DNA of 64,000 bases. Source: an uncultured Butyrivibrio sp. GTDB lineage: Bacteria; Bacillota; Clostridia; Lachnospirales; Lachnospiraceae. Location: the NCBI RefSeq assembly GCF_947169445.1, contig NZ_CAMVPU010000004.1:62001-126000 (forward strand), written 5' to 3'. Under the pieces are notes generated by a model. The model was not told the origin of the DNA, searched no databases, and saw nothing but the letters and a program-made list of their open reading frames with translations. Positions 8,400 to 15,875 of this stretch are shown piece after piece; positions within the stretch are counted from its first letter, which is position 1; each line of letters begins with the position of its first letter. A program made the translations under genes and the position numbers.

Positions 8400-11300
8400 T
8401 TAACTGTTCCTTCCATATTTATTCTCTTTGCCACAGAACGCACAGAACTTTGACTGCCGCTGAATCTTATTGCCACAATGGACACAAAATACAGTGTCAG
8501 GATTAGCCACGTTTTTAATTTCAGCAGATACATTGGTAGTGCCTTGCGCTGGCTGAATGCTTGTACTAACTACGCTTTTTTCGTTTGCCATAGCTTTAAT
8601 GGCTGAGGATATATTGTACAACTTATCTGCGCTTCTAATTGATGCTATTCTACCTTTTTCAAATCCATTATCAGTAATATAAACGTATTCTGTAGGATAT
8701 TGTCCTCGCATAGCAGCATTAATGACCTGTACCCAGGATGCATCATTCTTGGAATAAATAACACTCTGTAAGAAGCGTCCTTTCTCCCAAATTATAAAAT
8801 GATCACCCTGCACTTCACACTTCTTGATATTGCTTAATTCAAAGGTCATCGATTCGCCTTGGTCTGTAGCTATAAATTTTACGCATTCCTTAGTAAGAAT
8901 CATGTTTCCTATAGCTTTCCCAACTTTCTGAGATACGTAAACTTTTCCAAACGCTAAAGCAGCATCGTCAGTCAGTTCTCCTGCTATATCAAACTTTTTG
9001 TTACAAAACTTTAAAGCAGTCGTTTGGGCATGTTCATAGTTAAGCGCTTCATTGATGGCCAATATAACCGCGGGTTCTTCGCAAATCATAAATGTTCTGT
9101 TGCCTGAGCCGTCCTTTAGTCGTATTGCTACGGGATGAGATACATTGTCTGGATCAAATTCTATTCCTAAAAGATTTGATATCTCAATTGTTCTATGCCA
9201 ACTCAGAAAGTCATCCGCCAACAGCGTCTCTTTTCCATCATAATATAGTAGGAAAGATTCCGGCGATGCTTCTATAGAATACTGTAGCTTGCTCTTTAGT
9301 GTCTCATCCGAAATATCTCTAAACCTTACATTATAGGTATAATTAAGCTCCACCTTTTTTGCATACTCTAGAAATTTCAGCCCAAATTTGCTCATATCTC
9401 TAGCTGTTTCTACTTCATTAACTGCCTCTGGACGAGGAATTCCCATCCGTTCATTCCATAAGTATGGGTTACCTGCATATTTTACACAGAAAAACGAAAG
9501 TAGGTTGATCAAAAACTGAATATTCTTCTCCGCCAAGTCCTTCTGATCAGTGGCAATGCCTGCTATATGGATTACATCATCCTGCTTATTGTCAGCAATT
9601 TTAATATGATTTTCATCTTCTTTAGTAATAGATTGGATATTTTTCAATGAAAATAGCGCGCCCTTTTTCATGGTGTCCATGTGTAACTCGGACACCATAA
9701 AACCCTCATCTTTAGGTTCATAAAGTGTCTCAACTTTGCTAGAATATGAAATAATTACTGGTTCTTCTATTCCAATTTTTGACGGAAGCCCCTTTATCTG
9801 TGGGTATTTTTTATGCCCGCTGCCTAGGGCGGAAAACCATATATTGGAAAGAATTTTGTTTTTCCCATTATAGAATGGGATATCTGAAATCATCAAAGAG
9901 AACAGACTATCATAGTTATCACCAGCTTCTTCTCTACAAACTGCCCTCATTTCCCCGAGATTATTCAAATAGAACTTACCTATCTCCTCTTCAATAATGC
10001 CAACCAACGGAGATGCAGCACTCGGAAGTTTTTTCTCTGCTTCAAGCTTTTTAACTATTTCCATGCGGTGTGCGCAGTCTTTATAACTCGAAATTGAAGG
10101 CAATGAATTGTACAGAATGCTAAACTCTATATCATTCAGCAATTCATTCCATGAATTCTGAGCACCTTTAGCATTGATCATTATATTTACCAGAGCACAC
10201 AACGCCCTCACATTATGATTTCCCTTGAAATCATTAGACTCCAATAATTTCTTGTCTTTATTCTCTCCTCTGACAGATGCGTATAACGTTATAGAAGTCG
10301 CAATCTTCTTATCATTGAAGTCATATTTACACGAAAGTTTTACAATCTCATCATAGAAAAATTTTTGACCGTTTATGAACAATATACGATCAGTTCCTAA
10401 TATATCTAACCCATGCGCATTATATTCGAATAACACTCTTTCACCCAAATATAGTTCCTGAAGCTTGGTATAAAGCTTTGACAGCCTGTCAATAGGCATA
10501 TCTTTTATGTATTCCTTCTGGAATAGCTGTATATATTCTTCAAGTTTTGATATTTGATTTACTGCATTATCATAAGCATCATCAGCCTTGGCAGCTCTAG
10601 TGCGATCACGATCAGCTTTATCCGCAGGATAATAGAACGAAAGCCCCCAGAACTCTAAGTATTCAACGAAACCCTTATTTCCAGCATTAATAGCCGCCTG
10701 TATCTCAGGCATGATTCTTAGGTAGTACTCCCGTTTAATTGGAAAGAGCTGAATGCAATTGAGCGTATTTCTTATCAGTTCCTCACGATCTTTACTATAT
10801 CTGCTAGAGTTCTCAAATAGAAGATCCGCTTCCTTCTCATCAAAATTAAATAGATCTCCTTCAATTATTCCAGCCGCCAACATTTCCGACTTAAATGCAA
10901 AATATGCATTAATCACACAATCATAAATCGGATATGTTAACTGAAAAAACATATCCTCATCATAGTAAAGATCTTCAATACGTCTTTTAAAATCCGCGTT
11001 ACTCGGATCTTTCCACGCATCTCCAATAGAACGAACAAAATCTGTTCCTGCATTGAGAATTGAAGCAGTAAACGCACCTTTAATGGCTCCCTTAAGTCCA
11101 AAGCCTCCACCAGACCATCTTGAACGACTGGCATTTCTTATTTCCTTATATTCCTCAAATGCTCTTTTTTCTTCTAAAATATCTGTTATTTTGCTAACTG
11201 CAGATTCGTAATATATGCTGTAGTCCATATTGTATGAACTATAGTACTTATTAATGAAATCATCGATTGACATATTTATGCCGCATTGGAACATTTGTCC

Positions 11301-11687
11301 CATTATCTTATCCAGTAATCGGTCAATCACCTGTGATGCTTTTTCTGGAACAACTTTAATTGCTGTTTGAATATCACCAGCATCACAATAAGCGTCAATA
11401 AGCTGATCTCTGGCTTTCTCTCCAATCGCAACAAATTCACCAAGTGTCCCTGCAAAAGATTGATACTTAATGCTTGGAGCATATATTTCATACTCTCCGA
11501 TTGAATATTTTGTATCAACTAAACCCATAGGTTCTTCATTTGCTTCATCTAAGGGGGCATTAACAGCCTCATTAGTACTATCCTGGGCTTCAGTATTGAA
11601 AAACTCCGCTGGGCAACCACAGTTTGGACAAGTAGCCGCTCTAGAAGAAATCATTTTTCCACAATCTGGACATTGAATTAAAGCCAT
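8400..11687 (-). CDS. Giant protein with zinc ribbons at both ends (1095 aa)
   Basis: Residues 1-30 form a zinc ribbon (CPDCG, CPNCG) and the last 30 form another (CVHCG, CAFCG). Between them lie about 1000 residues with no recognised catalytic motif; several stretches look like beta-rich PH-type modules (for example around ERVLFEYNAHGLDILGTDRI). One glycine-rich segment occurs near residue 200. The start is ATG 11687, preceded by GGAAGGAG; the longer frame begins with TTG inside that site. It is followed by the zinc-ribbon TM2 gene. It could be a scaffold working with TM2 at the membrane, but that is inference. Confidence 0.65.
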   Translation of the reverse strand: MALIQCPDCGKMISSRAATCPNCGCPAEFFNTEAQDSTNEAVNAPLDEANEEPMGLVDTKYSIGEYEIYAPSIKYQSFAGTLGEFVAIGEKARDQLIDAYCDAGDIQTAIKVVPEKASQVIDRLLDKIMGQMFQCGINMSIDDFINKYYSSYNMDYSIYYESAVSKITDILEEKRAFEEYKEIRNASRSRWSGGGFGLKGAIKGAFTASILNAGTDFVRSIGDAWKDPSNADFKRRIEDLYYDEDMFFQLTYPIYDCVINAYFAFKSEMLAAGIIEGDLFNFDEKEADLLFENSSRYSKDREELIRNTLNCIQLFPIKREYYLRIMPEIQAAINAGNKGFVEYLEFWGLSFYYPADKADRDRTRAAKADDAYDNAVNQISKLEEYIQLFQKEYIKDMPIDRLSKLYTKLQELYLGERVLFEYNAHGLDILGTDRILFINGQKFFYDEIVKLSCKYDFNDKKIATSITLYASVRGENKDKKLLESNDFKGNHNVRALCALVNIMINAKGAQNSWNELLNDIEFSILYNSLPSISSYKDCAHRMEIVKKLEAEKKLPSAASPLVGIIEEEIGKFYLNNLGEMRAVCREEAGDNYDSLFSLMISDIPFYNGKNKILSNIWFSALGSGHKKYPQIKGLPSKIGIEEPVIISYSSKVETLYEPKDEGFMVSELHMDTMKKGALFSLKNIQSITKEDENHIKIADNKQDDVIHIAGIATDQKDLAEKNIQFLINLLSFFCVKYAGNPYLWNERMGIPRPEAVNEVETARDMSKFGLKFLEYAKKVELNYTYNVRFRDISDETLKSKLQYSIEASPESFLLYYDGKETLLADDFLSWHRTIEISNLLGIEFDPDNVSHPVAIRLKDGSGNRTFMICEEPAVILAINEALNYEHAQTTALKFCNKKFDIAGELTDDAALAFGKVYVSQKVGKAIGNMILTKECVKFIATDQGESMTFELSNIKKCEVQGDHFIIWEKGRFLQSVIYSKNDASWVQVINAAMRGQYPTEYVYITDNGFEKGRIASIRSADKLYNISSAIKAMANEKSVVSTSIQPAQGTTNVSAEIKNVANPDTVFCVHCGNKIQRQSKFCAFCGKENKYGRNS

Positions 11688-11853
11688 ATTACTCCTTCCC
11701 AAAACACTAATATATCTACAAATTCGTTAACATTTGCCAAATTATCCCTAATACTACTATTTTATCATCAGAATATTAACCAATTGTTAACGTATTATAA
11801 TATATTTATTACCCATTATTGCCATTATTGCCGCATAAACGCTTGAACACAAA

Positions 11854-11895
11854 AACAGGAACAACTGTTTCACTTCTTAAACAGTTGCTCCTGTT
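11854..11895 (-). terminator. Intrinsic terminator for the 11978-12313 gene
   Basis: A 17-base near-perfect inverted repeat (AACAGGAACAACTGTTT at 11854-11870 against 11879-11895) is followed on the minus strand by a T-rich tail (TTTTTG). It lies downstream of the small paralogue gene. Confidence 0.8.
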
Positions 11896-11977
11896 GTCAT
11901 TCATTATACAGATATTATTTACGCAAGAAATATGTGATACTTCTGCAAATTCAAACATCATACATCTTAACTTCACC

Positions 11978-12313
11978 TCAGCGTTCTTCTATCCAGCAGT
12001 ATGTTCCATCTGTATTTTCATAACCAGACCAGACCCGCCCTACTGCATCGGTAGCTTGGCGTACTGGACAAGGATTAAACTCAGCCGAGTACGAACTGCC
12101 ATCCTCGTAAAACCATAAGATGTATCTGCCCTCGTGTACTCCATATATCGTTCGACCATTTTCATCAGTACCAGTCTCTGAATAGTCAAATTCGGGCTCA
12201 TCATGGTGGATTACGGGCTGTTGTGGATATATATAATCACACACAAACATAGGCGCATCTGCTCCTACAGCTTGTTTACAAATGCCGGCATTAGCTTTTA
12301 CTGGTTTTTTCAT
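11978..12313 (-). CDS. Small protein, paralogue A (111 aa)
   Basis: The protein has 111 residues. Its C-terminal half contains YGVHEGRYILWFYEDGSS, an NPCP motif and GTYCWIE. The same pattern recurs in the gene at 12795-13076, so the two are duplicates. AAAGGAG places the start at 12313. There is no signal peptide. The conserved Cys and Trp positions suggest a small beta-sheet fold. Each copy has its own terminator, so they are separate units. No family was recognised. Confidence 0.6.
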   Translation of the reverse strand: MKKPVKANAGICKQAVGADAPMFVCDYIYPQQPVIHHDEPEFDYSETGTDENGRTIYGVHEGRYILWFYEDGSSYSAEFNPCPVRQATDAVGRVWSGYENTDGTYCWIEER

Positions 12314-12741
12314 TATTACTCCTTTCAGTTGAAAGGGCTTGACTGCGTGAAAGAGGGTCTTTTGCACAAAAAAAGCTCAATTAACCGCAAAATCAAACCC
12401 AAGCCCTATACAATATGGGGCTTTTCAAATACATCAGTATCAACATTCGATTTCTCAGTTATTGAGCTACCTACGCCACAATGACGTTTGTGCCAATAAT
12501 GAATTTTTTTGATTTAGTCGTTTTCCTTGATTCATAAGCTCTTCTTGAGCTTATGATGATATTATCATCCTCAACAAAGCTGTTCAATCTTATTTTTCTG
12601 AAAAATTGATAAAACGTCTATAAACCTGCCTACCATTGCACTTTGAGAGTTTTTCAACGCCACAGATAATATGGGCATTTACAGCAGGTAGGTTTGTCGG
12701 ATCAATAATAATACCGATTTATAAGATAATAACCCTCTAAA
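12314..12741. other. Intergenic region with hairpins, no gene seen
   Basis: About 430 bases separate paralogue A from the terminator of paralogue B. The stretch holds a 10-bp perfect hairpin (TCATAAGCTC at about 12529-12538 against GAGCTTATGA at about 12544-12553) and a longer imperfect pairing between AAACCTGCCTACC (about 12622) and GGTAGGTTT (about 12687). On the minus strand this would be leader RNA of paralogue A. No convincing reading frame was seen. Confidence 0.4.
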
Positions 12742-12778
12742 AATAAGGAGTAACGGGCATTATCCGCTACTCCTTATT
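12742..12778 (-). terminator. Intrinsic terminator for the 12795-13076 gene
   Basis: AATAAGGAGTA at 12742-12752 pairs with TACTCCTTATT at 12768-12778, with an inner GCGG/CCCG pairing. It is followed by TTTTTAG on the minus strand, directly after the gene's stop. Confidence 0.8.
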
Positions 12779-12794
12779 GGTAATCAGTATTCAG

Positions 12795-13076
12795 TTATTT
12801 GACGGACTCAATCCAGCAGGTTGTCCCATCAGAATTATCAAAGCCTTCCCACTCTCGTCCATCATCATCAGTCCTATGATGATCGGCACAGGGATTATAC
12901 TCAACTGAATGAGCACTGCCATCTTCATGCAACCAGAATATGTATCTACCTTCATGAATTCCATAAATCAAGATCCCATTCTCATCTGCACTTGTTTCTG
13001 AATATACATAATCCGGGTTGGAGCAGTTCCCATGTGGCAGCTGGTGAATCTGATCTTGTTTACAAATCTTAGACAT
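12795..13076 (-). CDS. Small protein, paralogue B (93 aa)
   Basis: The protein has 93 residues and is a clear paralogue of the 111-residue protein at 11978-12313: both share YSETxxDENG, HEGRYIxWxxEDGS, ExNPC and DGTxCWIE. It has a shorter N-terminus. The start is ATG 13076 with AAAGGAG upstream. No signal peptide or known domain was seen. The tandem duplication suggests variants binding related partners, which is inference only. Confidence 0.6.
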   Translation of the reverse strand: MSKICKQDQIHQLPHGNCSNPDYVYSETSADENGILIYGIHEGRYIFWLHEDGSAHSVEYNPCADHHRTDDDGREWEGFDNSDGTTCWIESVK

Positions 13077-13139
13077 ATCACCTAACTCCTTTGTAAAATC
13101 CACTTAACAGTTACATCAAAAACATAAATACACAAAAAA

Positions 13140-13167
13140 GAGAGCATGCTAAATTAGCTTCGCTCTC
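13140..13167 (-). terminator. Intrinsic terminator, minus strand
   Basis: GAGAGC (13140-13145) pairs with GCTCTC (13162-13167) around an inner GCTAA/TTAGC pairing. On the minus strand it is followed by TTTTTTG. It ends transcription entering from the ncRNA and gene-remnant region above 13167. Confidence 0.75.
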
Positions 13168-13449
13168 ACTTTTACTGCGTCTGTGCTCGACTAAGGTTCT
13201 TCTATTGCCTAATAGAGACAATTTCTCTTCAGACAATATTCCTTCGACAGCACAACTCCTTGTTCTTTTTAGTCTTTACCACAGGATAGCGATGCTAGAT
13301 TATCACACCCTGAGTAAAAACATCCATTATACATGCCTCAAGTCTGGAACCACCATATCTTAGATCCAATCTTCTTAAAGCACTTCCTGGGTCGAATGCC
13401 ACTCCACAAACAATTCAAGTAACATTCGTCCTTGTTCTCCTTTTTTCAC

Positions 13450-13614
13450 TTACAGAAAACCAATAAAGTCTTCTTTCAGCTTTTCATTTGTCTTTTCATT
13501 ATTCCAGCACGATAATCTCTTTAGTTTTACATTACAGTTTTCACGGTATCGTGCCGCATTAAAAAGAATTATTGATGTAGGGAATGCCTAATAAACTGCA
13601 TTGTCCGCTATCAT
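13450..13614 (-). pseudogene. Possible decayed small gene
   Basis: On the minus strand, ATG 13614 begins a protein-like frame of 55 codons (MIADNAVY, stop, then AFPTSIILFNAARYRENCN and a Lys/Glu-rich end) broken by one TAG. A GGAAAAGGAGTTG-like site precedes it. Further down, around 13290-13420, another protein-like stretch lacks a start. Together they look like remnants of a small gene, but chance open frames cannot be excluded. Confidence 0.3.
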
Positions 13615-13674
13615 CACAACTCCTTTTCCTCCTTTTATCCATCCCCTAAAACTCGGAATGTAAACAATTTTCTC

Positions 13675-13992
13675 TAACAAAAGGGCATAGTTGCCCTAAG
13701 TTAGTTGGTTTAATTATCCGCGATAGCCTGAAGTCGGCGGAACATTTCGTCCTTCAGGGACGTGTACAGCATATCAGCTGCATCTGGCTGTACATCTTGC
13801 CAACCGGAACTGCATGTCACCACCCAGCCCGTGCAACTTAGCTTTTAGTGAGCTTGGCGTTGGACTGCGTCGCCAAGTTCATACGCATCCTCGCAGCAGC
13901 CCGCATCGTTTTGTTAGGCCATGCGGAGCGATTGCCCTTCTTGCCATTATTATCGGCGGGACAGGTTAATGGCAAGTACCATCCCCGTCTCA
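13675..13992 (-). ncRNA. Candidate structured noncoding RNA (about 320 nt)
   Basis: This GC-richer island in AT-rich surroundings has no plausible protein frame but many stems: CTTGCCATT/AATGGCAAG (9 bp, 13940-13976), AGCTTGGCG/CGCCAAGTT (9 bp, 13852-13880), GTACAGC/GCTGTAC (7 bp, 13764-13793) and CGTCC/GGACG (13748-13762). The minus strand is favoured. It has a TATAAT box at 13999-14004 with TGTACA 18 bases upstream, and a closing hairpin AGGGCA/TGCCCT (13683-13698) followed by TTT. The size and many helices recall ornate large RNAs of Firmicutes (ROOL, raiA and similar), but I cannot assign a family from sequence alone. Confidence 0.5.
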
Positions 13993-13998
13993 CTTATC

Positions 13999-14028
13999 AT
14001 TATAATCCCTATTAGCATAGCGTGTACA
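13999..14028 (-). promoter_or_regulatory. Sigma-70-type promoter for the candidate ncRNA
   Basis: On the minus strand TGTACA (14028-14023) is followed after 18 bases by a perfect TATAAT (14004-13999). The predicted start near 13992 is just before the first stem of the structured region. Confidence 0.5.
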
Positions 14029-14067
14029 GCAAAATTTAGTTTTCAAATGATCGATATTACACCGAAA

Positions 14068-14091
14068 AAGGCGGACAGAATTGCCCACCTT
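14068..14091 (-). terminator. Intrinsic terminator after the lipoprotein gene
   Basis: On the minus strand AAGGTGGGC pairs with GTCCGCCTT (9 bp with wobbles, 6-base loop), followed by TTTTT. It lies just past the stop at 14097. Confidence 0.75.
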
Positions 14092-14096
14092 CTCTA

Positions 14097-15164
14097 TCAA
14101 TAATCTGCTTTCTCCTCTGTAACTACCACGCGGATTCTGCCAAGCTCGCTGCTTCCCCAAGGAGAAAAATCAAGCTGGGGATCAGTAATGCATTCCACAG
14201 TAATGGCATATTTCAGCATATCGTCAATTGATCCTTCATCAGGTTCTACAGTCACTTTATATCTGCTTCCATCATCCTCCCAGTTTCTCTTACACTCCAT
14301 CTGCTCAGTGCTATTCCCATCCCAAGGTACACTTATCGCAAGAAACGCAGGTGAGTCATTTTCTGGAAAGAAGCTTAAGTAGCTCCCCATGTAATATGAC
14401 GGGCTAAAACTAACATATGCGTTCCCATTCTCATATTTGAAGTTCCGGCTCCAGATGGAACCTTCTTCCATCCCAACAAATGCCTCTTGACCGCCAACAT
14501 TGTAGATTACGTAATAACAATCTGGAACCTCCGAAAAGATTGAATCGCTTAAGAATATCCATGAGCGGCATTCCTCTGTCATTTCTGACAGCGGCGCTCC
14601 GGGCATATATATCAAAAACTCATCCGCATTTTCAAATCCGTATGGGGTTGTGTAGACATATAAAATCTCGTCAACAATCTCACTGGTACCAACCTTCTCC
14701 TCATTCTCAATCTGCAAGTCCAGCAGCTTCATGGTATATATGTACTGACTATCTGTAGGCTCCGGCTCAGAAAACCTGCCAGAAAAATTACATATATATA
14801 CTGTTCCATTCGGGTATCCTTCTCCAATATCCCCCATGTCAGAGTCATGGTACTGTCCAGTAAACGAGCCGTCTTCAGAAATCTCAACGTAAGTAGCCCA
14901 AGCGCCCGCACCGCTTGAAAAGTCAAACGAATCAGGCATTTCAGAAAAGATATTGCTGTTTTCTTCGGCCAAGGCAGACTCCCCAGCAACTGCTTCGACA
15001 TCCAGTTTTTCTTCCGTAGAAGTATCTGATGAACTACTATCAACTGTCTGTTCCACTTCTGGGTTGGTCTGTATTGCTTCCTTTGCAGAACAGCCTGCCG
15101 AAGACAGCGCAACGCACAAAATCGATATCCCCGTTAAAAAGATGCGCATTTTCTTTAAAACCAT
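14097..15164 (-). CDS. Lipoprotein of unknown function (355 aa)
   Basis: The start is placed at ATG 15164 because GAGAGG lies 10 bases upstream; the longer frame to 15275 would overlap the upstream membrane gene. The N-terminus is a lipoprotein signal with lipobox LSSAGC (Cys near residue 23). An acidic linker follows, then about 290 residues rich in Tyr and acidic residues with beta-strand patterns. It should sit on the outer face of the membrane. It lies 32 bases after the six-helix membrane protein gene and may share its transcript. No family was recognised. Confidence 0.7.
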   Translation of the reverse strand: MVLKKMRIFLTGISILCVALSSAGCSAKEAIQTNPEVEQTVDSSSSDTSTEEKLDVEAVAGESALAEENSNIFSEMPDSFDFSSGAGAWATYVEISEDGSFTGQYHDSDMGDIGEGYPNGTVYICNFSGRFSEPEPTDSQYIYTMKLLDLQIENEEKVGTSEIVDEILYVYTTPYGFENADEFLIYMPGAPLSEMTEECRSWIFLSDSIFSEVPDCYYVIYNVGGQEAFVGMEEGSIWSRNFKYENGNAYVSFSPSYYMGSYLSFFPENDSPAFLAISVPWDGNSTEQMECKRNWEDDGSRYKVTVEPDEGSIDDMLKYAITVECITDPQLDFSPWGSSELGRIRVVVTEEKADY

Positions 15165-15196
15165 AGTCTTTATCCTCTCATTAAACCGCTCATCAA

Positions 15197-15781
15197 TCAT
15201 ATATTCAGCAGGAAATAAAACGCAATACACATGATTGCAGTCCCTACATGCATCATCACATAGGATATTTTCCATCTCCCGGCAGTGTTAAAACCATAAA
15301 AATCCTCCCATCTCTTTTCCACAGGAGCATGAAGAATCTTATACAGGTACAGTGGGGCATACAGCACAACCGGTATCATGCCTATAAATGCTGCTCCAAG
15401 GCTTATTCCTCTTCTCTCAAAGATGCACAATGAAGCAATGGCAAGCAGCGGGGTGATTAGATGCATGAACAGATCTGAGCCCTTGAAAAGAACTGCATAT
15501 CCATAGATACGCCCCAGGAAAATGACAACTGTAAGCAGTGTTACTGTGACAGCTGCTGTACCAATAATCTTAAGGTAATATGCCCATTCTGAATCCGGAA
15601 AGAAACACATGCATATGGCAGCCACTGCACAAAGGACATTGCTTTGAACCGTGAAAAACCTAAATGCTTTTCTAGCTTTGGCCGGGCACCATTTTCCGTT
15701 CTCCCAGAAATATCTGGCGGTCAGGATAAGCGTCACAACAAATATTATGAAGTTGATCCCAAAAGAAATTCTTTCTGTCAT
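15197..15781 (-). CDS. Six-helix membrane protein, Pr6Pr / FAR-17a-AIG1-like
   Basis: The 194-residue protein is almost entirely hydrophobic with about six membrane helices. The segment FRFFTVQSNVLCAVAAI followed later by DLFMHLITPLLA matches the FTxQSN and HLxxP signatures of the Pr6Pr / FAR-17a-like family. Distant members in animals are hydrolases of fatty-acid esters; bacterial members are uncharacterised. It precedes the lipoprotein gene on the same strand. Confidence 0.65.
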   Translation of the reverse strand: MTERISFGINFIIFVVTLILTARYFWENGKWCPAKARKAFRFFTVQSNVLCAVAAICMCFFPDSEWAYYLKIIGTAAVTVTLLTVVIFLGRIYGYAVLFKGSDLFMHLITPLLAIASLCIFERRGISLGAAFIGMIPVVLYAPLYLYKILHAPVEKRWEDFYGFNTAGRWKISYVMMHVGTAIMCIAFYFLLNI

Positions 15782-15875
15782 TATTGTTAAAACCTGTACC
15801 GAGTCATTCGCGTATATCTATCATAACATCCTATAAATAATCGTTAAAGCTACATCCCCAGCGTCTAAAATCAGC

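Noticed and set aside
13675..13992. RNase P RNA, tmRNA or a group II intron domain.
   Set aside because: No hallmark sequences of these RNAs were found by eye, and no intron-type reverse transcriptase lies nearby.
13921..14103. A 60-codon plus-strand frame across the ncRNA region.
   Set aside because: No ribosome site, and it runs through the stem at 13940-13976 and the terminator at 14068.
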